Shown here piece by piece: positions 10,590-22,377 of a stretch of 64,000 nucleotides of DNA. The stretch comes from Oenanthe sinensis (Eukaryota; Streptophyta; Magnoliopsida; Apiales; Apiaceae). The translations under genes were made by a program, and so were the position numbers. How positions within the stretch are numbered: position 1 is the first letter of the stretch; each line of letters opens with the position of its first letter. The stretch spans positions 13,542,001 to 13,606,000 of the forward strand of contig JAPMAC010000231.1 in assembly GCA_028671895.1 (NCBI GenBank), read 5' to 3'. The notes under the pieces were generated by a model. It saw only the letters and a list, made by a program, of their open reading frames with translations. It was not told the DNA's origin and ran no database searches.

Positions 10590-11667
10590 GCTCAAGGAGT
10601 AGTAGATGAGGATTTTTCCGGGTGTTGAAGACAACTAAAATTGACTGAAGATTATTCAATGAAGTTAATTTTGGAACAGGTTGAAGAAGAAGTGGTACTA
10701 ATTTCCTCAAAGGTCTACTCCATAGGATCACACTATTTATTCGGATGCTGGAAAAGAAGAGATTAATTTGAGTATAGTTTTTGGTTGATTTGAGTTGATT
10801 TGTAATGGTTAAAGTAGTGAAGGAGAACAGACTGGACTACCTGACATCTCAGTACAAACCTTAAAGATTATTCTACAGGGAGACTACAGGACGTTCGTGC
10901 TAACACTGCAAATCATCTAGAACACAGGGATTACAGCCAACAGGGATTTAAGGATATAACCACATTATCTTTAGAGGAACTATTTATGTGCTGAAGGCCT
11001 ATGAACTAGAACAAGAGCTGAAGAAGATAATATTTGGTAAAACAGGTTGTTAGCATATCCACTGTATTTGTGACCCAGGAACCAAATTTGATTGAAGTCA
11101 AGATTGAGAACCTCTGAACAGAAATGAATTGATCCTAGAAGCTGAATTGAAGATGTAGTAGCTCGAGGTAGTGGTCAAGGTGTTGAATGTGAGTTTGACA
11201 CTTAGGAATATCTTGAGAACTGGACTGCTAGTCAAGCCTGCAGGGCAACAGGAAGTTCAGTGATATCAGATTCGGACAGAATCATAATTCTTAATCTAAG
11301 GTCATTACCTATAGATTCCATAAAAGATATTTTCAAGAACAGTTCAAGAGGCGGTTGCAAGACAGGGATGGTTGGAAATCAACGACAAGATCAAGGTTTG
11401 CTACACAGTTTGAAGAAGCCTGAACAAGCAAATGATGACAAACATTGTGTTGGGTTGAAGCAGGAATCTCAGGCATTAGTGAGGATGCAGCAAGGGAAAG
11501 CATTTATTGGTGAAGTTAAATGCAAGGTTGATTCTATCAGTGATAGTGATGAATCAAATGGATATTTGGCATCATTGACCAACACTGGAGATGAATCACT
11601 AAGCACTTCACAGGTACACATTCTAACTAGTATACGTTTATCTAATTCAGAACTATATGATTATTAA
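10590..11667 (+). pseudogene. gag: relic of a SIRE-like copia gag (plus strand)
   Basis: Multiply broken. Fragments align by eye with Copia-C Gag in the same order: KENRLDYLTSQYK near 10820, LKAYELEQELKKIIFGKTG near 10990, then KTGMV near 11360 and a Ser/Asp-rich tract ending SLSTSQ near 11612. The zinc knuckle region is not recognisable. The only sizeable open piece is 11260-11667. This is an older, truncated plus-strand insertion next to Copia-A; its own LTRs are not identified. Confidence 0.65.
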
Positions 11668-12032
11668 GTTTTGAAATATATTATATTCATGTCTGCATGT
11701 TAGCATCTTAGGACTTAAATGCTTAATTGATTTCTAAGAATGAGATTTTCATGCTAGGATTCATGAGTTTAAATATGTACATTTTATACTTAATCCTCTA
11801 TGCAGTAAAATAAATATCTAGAATTAGATGGGGTATTCTATACGGTTAGTTGTATCCCTGAACATATGCTAGAATTTGATTTAAATCTTCTGTGATTTAA
11901 TACCTCTGCTAATGTTGGGAAAATTGTTAATAGACAAGTAGGTCATAGATAAAATATTTTATATTTGTTCTTACTTGAAATTGTTTATGTGCTTATTTTC
12001 AAATGATTTACTTTTACTCACATAGTTGCACT
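11668..12032. other. unassigned AT-rich stretch left of solo LTR E
   Basis: No open frame or domain recognised. It is contiguous with 13752 onward once the solo LTR is removed. Confidence 0.5.
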
Positions 12033-13746
12033 TGAACGTGTTTGACCTAAAACCAATAATGTATGATGAGTTAGGAAAAACTTTCTGCTACTCTTATTTA
12101 ATTTCATTTGATAATAATAAAGTATTTATTTGTTATGTTACGGGCTTAATCTATTTGAAGTGTATTAAATAAGATGTTCCATAGTTTAGAGCAAAGCTTC
12201 TAGAATTATAATGAGATTGTAATAATGAGATCTAGAAGATAATAGCTTTAGACTTAAACAGTTCCTGATCATAGGATAACTAATTGGAAATTGGTAAATC
12301 CGTAAAGATCAGTACATACTATGCTAGCTCTCTTAGGAGGATGTCTGTTCTCATAGACATTTGTGTGGTGACACTATAGCTAGTATGTAGGTGCTTATTA
12401 AGGAATAAGTTCACTGAACATGACACGATAAGTAGAACAACTAATGGAGTTTACTCACGTGTCGATAGTTGTTTATTAAGTAAATAGTTGTACAAGTATC
12501 CTTAGACGTGAGATCGTTAGAGTAATCTCGTACACAATGATTTATGCTTTGGTTTAGTCCTTAGTCTCTAGGACATTCATTAGGTCCATTCTAGGCATAG
12601 TGATTTGTGTATGGAGATAATTAACGGATCAATAAAGGATCTGCCCCTTCCAATAAAGGAAGTGAATATCCTATGTTATTCTTAGATATGCAAGTTCAGG
12701 AATCTCTGGCCAGAGTGAATGAAATTAGAAAGAGTTTCTAATTTGCATTAAAAGGAACTTTGCATTATGAATAAGAAATCATATGATTAAATTAGATAGG
12801 CTTGACACGAGTTCCATGCCTTGTATTTAATCGGGATATTGAAGGGTAGAAGGAATTAATTGTACGGTAACTAATTACTGACAGGTTCTAAGTATTCTAA
12901 GCAATGATTTCGTATTATCTGGATAGTCGCGATATGTTGAGAAGCATCACTCACGATGTAGAATAAATATAATTAATCAGATTAATTATATTTAATGAAT
13001 TAATAGAATTCATATAAATAATAAATAAAATGTTTATTATTATTTATTTCTACTATCGGCTTAATATTGAACCTAAAGAGTCACACCATAAAAGAGATTA
13101 AATTATAGATGAAGGAATAATTAATAATAATTACTTAGCAAATTTTATTTATGAAATAAATAATTACTTAGCAAATTTTATAAATTAATTAAATGAGATT
13201 TAATTGATTATAAATTATTTAAGATAAGATCTTAATATTATTAATTAAATATTTAATTAAAGTAATTAAATATGAAGAGAGAATAATTTTCTAAAAGAGT
13301 TTAGAAAAAAGAATTAATGATTAAAATAGTTTTAATCATTAACTAATTAATTAATAAGATTAATTAATTAAAAAGGGAATTAATAATAAGATATTTATAG
13401 AAAATATATCAGCTGAGATATTTGCCTATAAATATAGGATTATAAACCCTAATACAAAAAAACCATAATATTTGTGAGAAATATTTTAAAAAGGAGGCAA
13501 CCCTAATTTCCTCTCTAGCCTCCTCCTTCATCTTTTAGTTTGATTCTTGGTGGATATCTTTAGAGCACTCCACACTTGAGGGGTGATTGCAAGGATTGAA
13601 GAACAAGATCTTCTCTAGCTGTTGCCGGAAAGCAATCGAGGTATTCTTCAATTTATAAAATAGTTTTGTATCTATATGTATGTATACATAGGAATATATG
13701 CAAATAAATGTTATTCAATGCTTCCGCTGGTGCATAAATTCCTTCA
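12033..13746 (+). mobile_element. solo LTR E
   Basis: 1714 bp, beginning TGAACG and ending CCTTCA, with a perfect 5-bp duplication GCACT (12028-12032 and 13747-13751). No internal domain, so a solo LTR. TATAAATATA at 13427-13436 and a CTTCCGCTGG near the right end, as at U5 ends of the Copia-F-type LTRs in this window, indicate plus orientation. Family not matched to any complete element here. Confidence 0.85.
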
Positions 13747-13751
13747 GCACT

Positions 13752-14079
13752 TAAATGGCATATTATATCATGTATTGCTTGTTAGGGATAAGATGTTTAA
13801 AAGATGGTAAAATTATCTAAGTAGTCAGTAACATATGTTGATTCGAGGATTAATCTAAAACTGACTTAGGTAATTAGAGATAGTTAAAATGTTAGACAAC
13901 AACAGAAATGGATTAGACAGAATTAGTAATTAATTTTTTAATTCTTCTATCCATGTGCTTTTAGAAATTTTTTGAATATCTGTAAATATGCTTGACTCGA
14001 GATGGTTAAAGTAGATAGTACTAAATTTTCTAATATACATAACATGCCTGAATTGCATAATTCTTATCTATAATGCAAA
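13752..14079. other. unassigned AT-rich stretch
   Basis: No gene or repeat recognised. It continues the sequence broken by solo LTR E. Confidence 0.5.
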
Positions 14080-15237
14080 CATTAAGGCCATGAGGCCTAA
14101 TTATAATCGAATTGGGTAAGGAATTTAAGAATATTTCTACCTCAATCCAAGTCGAATAACATCAAGGCCATGAGGACCAATGATAATCGACCTGGATGAG
14201 GAATTTGGGGTTAATTCAACCTCAATCCATGTCGAAAACACATCAGGGCCAGAAACCCAACACGAATTCAAAACTCAAGGGAAATGAGCTTCATCGACCT
14301 CAATTCCATCGACCTAGGTGTTAAATTGAGCTCTAATTAGACCTCAATCCTGGTCGATTGGAAGAAGTAGAAAACGAGCCCTATAAACCTTAATTCCATC
14401 AACCTGGGTGACGAATTGAGGTCTAGTTCAACCTCATTCCAGGTCGATGGAAACTCCAGTCTCGAGGATCATCGAACTCAATCCACATTTTGACCTGGAG
14501 GGTAGAATGAGGTCGAATTCGACCTCATTCCATGTCGAATTCACCACTAAAAAATCTTATAAAAATCCTTGGGGACTTCAATTTTTATGAAAAACAATTC
14601 TTTTTAAAGAATTAACTATAAAAGGCTCGAGCCCAAAATTAAAAGTAAAATTTATAAAATTTCATTAAGTTAGACAAACGAGTCCAATGCTCGAAAGGCA
14701 TGAAAAAAAAACCTATGATAAAACTTTTACGAAAACTCATGAAATTCCCTAGAAATATAATTGATGTTGCATTAACTAAACCTAGCTTAGTCCAAAGGGA
14801 TGGCCTAATTAATAAAGCCCAAAACCCAATTTATTTTATAATTAATAAAGGCTCAATAAAAGGCCCGAAGAGTCCTGTGAGACCCCTCATCTATGGAATG
14901 TTCTAGAAATCCTATCACAAAGATAAGACCTCATCTGCAAGAGTCTAACGAGAACCCTCATTCCTATAAGGCTTCAACAACCTTATCACGAGGAGACTTG
15001 GCCATCAAGTCTCCTAACTCTAATCTGATTCCTAGGCCATTGTGCGCCTATATAAAGTGCCTAACCCCTTAATCTTATAATTACGTTTTTTGGCTTGATT
15101 CTTAAACACTCTTGAGATACGTATGCAGCTTACGAGAACCTGATTTAGTCACGAAATGTAAGTGCAGCAATTAAAGCTTGAAAGCTCTCATCATTCATTA
15201 ATTACTATTAATTACATCTGATTTTGATCCATAACAG
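14080..15237 (+). mobile_element. LTR-like region with GTCGA/CCTCAATCCA repeats and TATA box
   Basis: 14100-14540 carries seven diverged copies of CCTCAATCCATGTCGA (near 14142, 14220, 14308, 14342, 14391, 14430 and 14522). About 500 bp downstream is CTATATAAAG near 15050 and then a possible LTR end CCATAACA at about 15230-15237. The order array - TATA - CA end resembles an LTR in plus orientation. Family, left border and duplication not determined. Confidence 0.4.
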
Positions 15238-16180
15238 TGAGATAGATATATTTGAATACATATAACGACAAGAACAGTTCGAGGAATATACTTTTGCATT
15301 ATATAAACCATGAGGTGCTACACTCTAGCATAAATGTTAGCTACAATGATTCAACAAGAACAATAAATACAAAGCTCAGTGTTTAATGTATTTCTTCATT
15401 TGTATCTCTCTCTGGATGTGTATATATCTTTATGTTCAAACATTAAAAAATGAATTCCTCATTTTATTTAAGTAGTAGACTTCATAATAATTGAGCTTCT
15501 TGCAATGTGTCGACCTTGTTTCCCTTGTGTAGGCCTTTGAACAATTTCCATGTGTTTGACAAATGTGTCAATCAATCACCAATGTATACTTTGTAAATGT
15601 GTCGACCAGTTTGTCTTGTTGATGACTTATATTATTTCTATTTATCATCAAATGTGTCGACTGAGCTAGGCTTGCATGGAAGACTTAGACAAATTCTCTC
15701 ATTCAAATATTGTCGACTATTAATCATCATTAGGAAGGACTTAGAATATTTTCTAAGTTTTCTAAAATGTGTCGACTGTTGATCTTTCCTTGTGCCTCAG
15801 AGAATTTTCTTCTTCTTCAAAAAGTGTCGACTGTTTTTCCATGATATGTAACTTGGAATTATTATAACCCATATCAAAATGTGTCAACCCTTTTAGCAAT
15901 GAATATGCCTTAACTTCATTTCCCCTTTCAATTCAATATGTGTCGGCCTTCTTTAGCCTGTACATGAAATGTGTCAAACTTTTTATCAGTGTTGTTGTCT
16001 CAATTATTTCTTCATCATAAATATAAAAGTCATTTTCTTTTGCGTTGACGCTTAATGCACTGGTCTGGTTCACAAACGACTACCACTAATCTTTAACTTC
16101 ATATCTTCATTTAATTTAATAGAATGAAATATTGCAGTTCTTTATTGCTTCGAACATTCACTAAAATCTTCCGGTACTTA
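15238..16180 (-). mobile_element. LTR G, left part, split by Copia-B
   Basis: SIRE-like LTR in minus orientation. It shares with the Copia-C LTR a block around GCACTGGTCTGGTTCAC (16057-16073, reverse complement in Copia-C near 40240), and its right part (29530-29754) matches the U3 end of solo LTR D around GATTCCTGTGA. It carries ten copies of AATGTGTCGAC (15507-15980) and a TATATA stretch near 15420. Copia-B inserted at CTATT (16181-16185). Left border approximate. Confidence 0.6.
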
Positions 16181-16185
16181 CTATT

Positions 16186-17394
16186 TGTTATTTTTCCTTA
16201 AGTACAAGAAGTTTGTAGAAGGGGAAATGAATACAAACTTAAGAGTTTTTGAAATTCTTGCGGATATAAGTTTGTACTTTTAGTTATTTTTGTGTTTGGA
16301 AATATCTATTGAAGAAAACTATTAGAACAATTGATTGATGGTTTAATACATTGAAAACATAACATGGCAATTTAAAAATTACTAGTGGATTTGTTTTTCC
16401 ACTAGTGTATTTTTACTTTCAATTAACCTTGGTAAAGATACCAAGCTGCTTACAAAGATGTAGTTTTTGAACTAAGAAAAGTACTACAAAAATCTTCTAG
16501 ATTTTCTACTATACTTTTCTTGAGTTCTTGATTTTTCTACATTAGTTTGCTATAATGGACTACTACTTAATATATAGTAGTTCACATACTACTTCTTTTT
16601 TCTATCCTTCGATGGATAACAATGTGAATTATAAATTACAGTTTACAATGTTTTCACTAAAATAGGTTATAGCTACTTTTCACAGTCTCATTTGCATTTG
16701 TCTTGTTCTGGAAAAATCTTTGTCTTGATCTTTTTCCTTGAAGACTGTGTTGCCTTGAAAGTCTTCACATACCTGACATGACTGTCTTCCATTGATTCAG
16801 TTTCTGCAAAGATCTCATTCCTTTTGTCTTTAACTAATTTGGGAAACCTTGATCAACTGATAATTGATGTCAAGCTTATCAGTCGATCCTCATTTGCTCA
16901 TTCATCGATGGATAGGATATCCACTGATCAATTGATGTATCGATGGATAGTTAGATTATCCATCGACTCATTATCCATTGATGGTCCTTTATCCGTTGAT
17001 TGCCTTTATCCGTTGATAGCCTATATCCATCGAGTAGTGTCTTTATCCATCGACTCCAATATCAATTATCACTTCATTTGTGAGAATTCCAACTGAAAAT
17101 ATTTACAGTTAATCAGCCATTCTTCACATCCATTGAGAAGCTATAAATTGAAGTCAAGAACATCAGTCGACTACTTCACAGCATCCATCGAGGCAAAACA
17201 ATCAATTGATAATGAAACATAAATCAAATGTTACAATCTAATTTATCAGTTGATTAACAAGCTTCAACTGATAACCAGTTTCTTAGTCAATGAATATTTA
17301 TAGATCACATATCCATTGACCAGTTACAATAAAATTTAAATCCCTATTCTAATTCTAAGTAATTTGTTATCATCAAATCTCATAATTCCTAACA
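16186..17394 (-). mobile_element. Copia-B 3' LTR
   Basis: 1209 bp, TGTTATTTTT... to CCTAACA. U3 (16890-17330) holds many copies of a motif close to TATCCATCGATGGATA, a palindrome, spaced mostly 16-19 bp. A minus-strand TATATATT-like TATA lies near 16568-16577. The polypurine tract expected beside 17395 is degraded (element sense ACGGGCAGAT). Confidence 0.93.
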
Positions 17395-17647
17395 ATCTGC
17401 CCGTATTTATAAATATGTGAAATATGCATAAATTTTCTGTTGATGATAACAAAACTCCTAAACATTTTCATTATAGCAGGAATTACAATATTGATAGAAG
17501 TAATTTTGAGACAGAGTGATCAAATACCAGTAACAGATGAATTCTAATAACTTTGATGTTGAGTCTGAATCTTCTATCTCTTTTTTCTCCCCCTTGACTC
17601 ATTCATCTTATCTTCATATTTCTGTATAGGGATCCCTTCAAAATCTT

Positions 17648-20600
17648 CTAATCCTCAATCCTGTAGTCTAGTTGGTTTGCAAGATAATTCAATTCCAGAA
17701 TGGACAATTTTTCTATCTCCTGGCAAATATCATTGCATTTTTCCATGCCTTCCATGTCCTTGTAAATCATCATGTAGAATGGTTCATGAAGTACCTTCTT
17801 TCCTTCAAGGTTCCAAATATTGATTCTATCATCCCTTTCTTCTTGAAGAGGTGTCTCCCTTATCTTCTTCATCTTTTCCAGGATGGCTTTACCTAGCTCT
17901 TCAGTTAGATAATATTTTTTGTTGAGCATGATATAGATTTTCCTTAAGATACCATAGCCTTGTTCCATGACTTGATCAAATGTGAAGATTGAATGTGACC
18001 CATCTTCATAGTCTATGTGAAGTAGATCTACATCACTCTTCCTTTGTCCTTTTATTACAGTCATTCCTTCAATTTTGATTGGCACAAAGTTCTCAGGTCT
18101 AGATTTGAACACATCCATTTTCTTGGATTGACTACTCTCAGATGCTTGACTCTCAAGCTTTATCTCATTAGGCTTCTCCTCCTTAGCCACCTTTTCATCA
18201 ACAACAAGTTTCCTTTTAACTCTAGAAGTGTTAGGTTTATCTACAGGCTTCTTTGCTCTTTATATCACCCTTGGACTTTTCTCACCTTCTTTTCTCCTGG
18301 CTTCTCTAATTATCCTATCCTCCTCATCAAATTCTCTTTACAGTTGAATGGCTAGTTCTTCTTGAGCCTTTTCTTGTTGCTCTCTTTCTTTCATACCAAC
18401 AACTATTGCTTTGCTCAATAGTTTCTCACCTCTACTCATGACAAATTTCTTCTTCTTTCATTCTTCTATTAAAATGCCCTTCCCCTTCCCGTCACCAGTT
18501 TGTGAGCTGTCTTCTTCTACCCTTATGACTCATGTCTTCACATCTTTAAGAATTTCTGGCATTAAGGCAATTGGCTTTTGTGCATCAATTTCCTTGTTTT
18601 TGTGGACAATGGAATCAAATTGCCTTACTATTTATTGAGCCAATGCCTTCTTTGGATCTGTCTTTTGAATAGCATTCTCTATATTCTTGATCACAGCTTC
18701 AATCTCCCTCCTCTTTAACTCATCATCCTTCTCCCCCTTTTTGTTATCAGCAACAGGCTCTTGTTCCAAGGATTGAGAAATAAGAGGAGTTTCCAAGAGT
18801 CTGTTCAGAAGTTTGATTTGAGTGACTTGATTCTTTAAAATTTGTTCCATGCTAACTTCCATGGCAGTCACTCTTTTCTCCAATGCCACACCTTTGTCAT
18901 TGGCTGTAGACTCAGTATCAAGCCTTTGCTTGATTCTTGTTAACATTTTGAGACTGAGTCTAGAATCAATAGTGGAGTCAAAATATATCCTTGCACTATC
19001 AATTTCTTCCCTAATCTTCTTGAGTTCATACTTAGAACCTGTCACATGCATCTTTTGGATTTTCAAGTGATCTTTGTAGAAGTTGAGAATTCTTCTGTGT
19101 ATATGATCCTCTACAATTACTTCAGCCATAGACCTCCTGTAGTTTGAAACTATGGCCCTTTCAGTGTCAACCAAACTAGTTTCATCACTAGACATTGCAG
19201 GCTCTAATAGTTCATCATCAAAATCATCTTCAAAATCTTCAGGGTTCATGTGAGACAGATCATCAGGTTATCTTGCCAAATTCTCCTTGCCACTCCTGAT
19301 TGTTCTTCTGTTTGCACTAACCACAACATCTTTTCAGCCTCTTGATTAATGGATGCTGCCAATTCTTGGAAGTGTGGATCTTCATGTTGAAATGTTGTAG
19401 CATCAAGATTAAATTCAATCTCATCATCCACCTCCATGTGGGCATCTGTAATTCCTGCAGGAACTCCATGTTCTTCATTACCTCCATCTCCCCCTAACTC
19501 CAACCCCAACTCCTGGGTGAGTTCAGCTGCAACCTGTTCAGTTTTAGAAGTTTATACTTTATGAGATGGTGAATAAGGTTTCTCTATATTCTTTTGTCTC
19601 TCACTCTCTTCTCTCTGTTTTTGCATCAGGATCTCATCTTGGATTCTCACCTCTCCCTCACAATTCTCTCCATTTGCATCACCTACTAGGGTGGAAATCT
19701 CTTTGCTCATACCCTCTCATTTTGCCACCTCAGAAAAAGTTGAGGGCCTCTCTTTCACACACTCTTCTTTTGCCAAGGTATGCAAACCTTGCCTCTCACA
19801 CACCTCACCCACTCCACTCAATCCTAGTAGAGTATTGGCCACTTGAATTGTTTCAATGGATAATTCATGAATTGGAAATAAAGTGTCAATCAATGGATGA
19901 GAAATATATATCGATTGATCAATATCTATTGATTAGAGCTCGTCGATGGATGTAAGGATATCCATCGATGGAAGTGAACTAGTCAATGGATGTTGAAAAT
20001 TATCAGTTGATTGAGTAATATCCATTGACTTGTGAGAATTTTCAATATTTTCTTGATCAACCAAGGTGTTAACCTTATTTGGTGATTCATGTGAGCGTGT
20101 TGGCTCCACTCTGAGTTGCAAAGAGGGTGAATTTAAAATATTGAAGTTATCAATCATCAATGTTTATGAAGAAATAAATTTTAAAGAAAATTAAGGAGAT
20201 GGAATAGAGAGTGAGTGGGGTTGTGCCTTATGTGAATTATGAGACACATCAAAAGAAGAAGTTGAAGGCTCCACCAAATTTTCATTTGGCTTTGCAAGAA
20301 TGTGTGACCCATGTGCAATGTTACTATCCTTCTTTCTCCTTTTATAGGGTTGAACTATTTTGTGTTCCTTACCCCCATCAATTGGTCCTGGTTGAGATCT
20401 CTTTTCAATAGTTATACCTTGTTGAGAAGGTGCAACCAGGGATGTGCTAATGTCATTTAACACAGCATCAATCTTTTGAGAGATTGGGCTGGTGGTTGGC
20501 TGGATACTCTCATTCTCTCCTTCCCTATTTTTCTGGCTTTCTTAATGTTGGTCAGTTCCCTCACCCTCATCAACCACCTTCACACTCCCCTCATTTTTTT

Positions 20601-21562
20601 TTCTTGGGTTTGACAACAGTAGTCTTTTGAGAAAATACTGAGGTGGTTTGTTTAGATTTGGATTTAGAAGGTTGTGCAACTTGGGTAAGAGGGATGGGGG
20701 CATTTCCAACTCCCTCCATTATTGCAGAAGGAAAAGAAATTAGGATACTAGAGGAAGTAAAAGAGAAATTATATTTCTTGAGATATACCTGCACAAAAGG
20801 AGGATAGATGAGGCACAACTTAGGGTGTAAGTTGATTCTCACCAACTCCTTGAAGGCCCTTTTATTCTGTGTCCAAGGCTCCATTGTTTCCATCCATGCT
20901 GTAATCTCATAATCTCTAATAGCAGCATTAATCAACATAAAAAATATAGCAAAATAGATGTTGTTCTTTCTATATGCCTTATTTCCTAATTTAGCAGTTA
21001 ACTCATTTAGGAGCAATGTGCTAAAATTAAAGTACTTATCAAATAGGATAGAATAAGAAATTTCTTGCGTACTTGTGGTAATTGCATCAAAATTACTTAT
21101 TTTTCCAGAAAATACTTTAATAATAGCATCAAAAAAATAACTCCATTTTTTCCTAAGTTTCTTCCTAACAACCTCACCTAATCTAGTTTCAGCATTAGCA
21201 TAATTAACAGTTTCTAACATATCCCTAATGTCAGTTTCAGTGGGTGACTTATCACAATTATTTTAAGGTAATTCTAAACATTCAGAAAGAGTAGTACTTG
21301 TAATGGTATAGGGTTTACCTTGGCAAGTATAAGAAATTGCCTTCACATCCTGGGAGACTTCTGCAGTGTTCCATAGCTCTTCAATAAATGAGCATACTAT
21401 TGTTGGTGTTTCACTAAGAGCCTTGGACACTTTGCAGTCTCCCAGAAACCTCATCAATGGATGGAAGTCAGTAGGAGCATCATCAACTGTCAGGCATGCT
21501 GTGAAATTGTTCTGCTCATAGATGAATCCAGTTAATGAAGAAATCTTCTTTTGGGGTGCCAT
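17648..21562 (-). pseudogene. Copia-B third ORF (~3.9 kb, post-pol), broken
   Basis: Runs from the ATG at 21562 to the stop at 17648-17650, only ~250 bp from the 3' LTR. The N-terminal domain (21562-20591) is homologous to Copia-A ORF3 (both have RK-WS-FFD and FDAIT), and an in-frame TAA at about 21264 splits it. A low-complexity Ser/Lys tail, frameshifted near the A-run at 20592, leads into broken hydrophilic segments. An acidic and helical segment (19249-18632) follows, with heptad-like stretches around KRVTAMEVSMEQILKN suggesting a coiled coil. The C-terminal ~180 residues (18190-17648) form a separate hydrophilic domain with FVPIKIEGMTVIKG. Intact it would exceed 1200 aa. I recognise no enzyme motif, signal peptide or membrane span. 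Copies of the TCCATCGATGGA motif lie inside it (19850-20030). Confidence 0.75.
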
Positions 21563-22377
21563 TGACTGTTCTTAACAAAGCAAGTTAGAAAGTAGCTTGA
21601 AGAAAATGAGTAAAATCGCCTTAAGAGTTCTTGACAGAGAGAGAATTAGAGATATAGAGCTTAGAGAATTGAGAGTAAAATAGCAAGTAAGATTGGAATG
21701 AGAAATAAATTTTCTATTTATATTTTTGAGATTAGAATGACTTGAATAGTCAGTTTAATTAAGAATATAACCGTTGAAAGATAAAAAGAGTTAAAGTAAA
21801 TTACTCTAAATGACAATCGATGGATATATTCATCTATTGACAAATAAAGTAAAGAATCAACGTCTATAATTTGATCAATGAATGTGTAAAACTGTAGAAA
21901 TTCTATTACCATCGATGGGTAATTACACCCATTGAGTCAAAAAAAAATTATTTATCGATCGATAAACAACTACCAGGGTAATTATCCATCGATAGATAAA
22001 TATCCATCGATAGGCATATATCAGTTAAGAACAGCTTATCAGAGTTTACAAAGAGCTGGGTCACAGTTTATTAATTTCTAAACTCTGATGAACTAGTCAA
22101 AGTTTGTTAATCTCTAAACTCTGATGAACTAGTCAGAGTTTATTAATCTCTAAACTTTGATGAACTAGTCAGAGTTTATTAATCTCTAAACTCTAATGAA
22201 CTAGTCAGAGTATATAGATAAACTCTTATGAAAATGCAATATATCCATCGATGGCTGAAGAATATCCATTGATAATTAACACAGTTATCAATTGATCACT
22301 TTGTTTCAACAGATAATTGTGAACAATGGCTACAAATAAAAAAATAACTTAGCAAACATTTAGGATTGTGCAAAGTT
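21563..22377 (-). other. Copia-B pol-ORF3 spacer
   Basis: No gene. It contains several TCCATCGATGGA-type motifs (21820-22020, 22245-22320) and a separate 36-bp hairpin repeat (22064-22240). Confidence 0.7.
22064..22240. repeat. 36-bp tandem repeat, each unit a hairpin
   Basis: About four to five units, each with AGTTTATTAATCTCTAAACT followed by CTGATGAACTAGTCAG. Within a unit CAGAGTTTA pairs with TAAACTCTG around an 8-nt loop. Confidence 0.85.

Noticed and set aside
11668..12032. Copia pol remains downstream of the gag relic
   Set aside because: I could not find any protease, integrase or RT motif in any frame of this stretch.
17672..18638. Several plus-strand frames of 74-103 codons
   Set aside because: Antisense of the Copia-B ORF3 C-terminal part, which has the better-supported reading.
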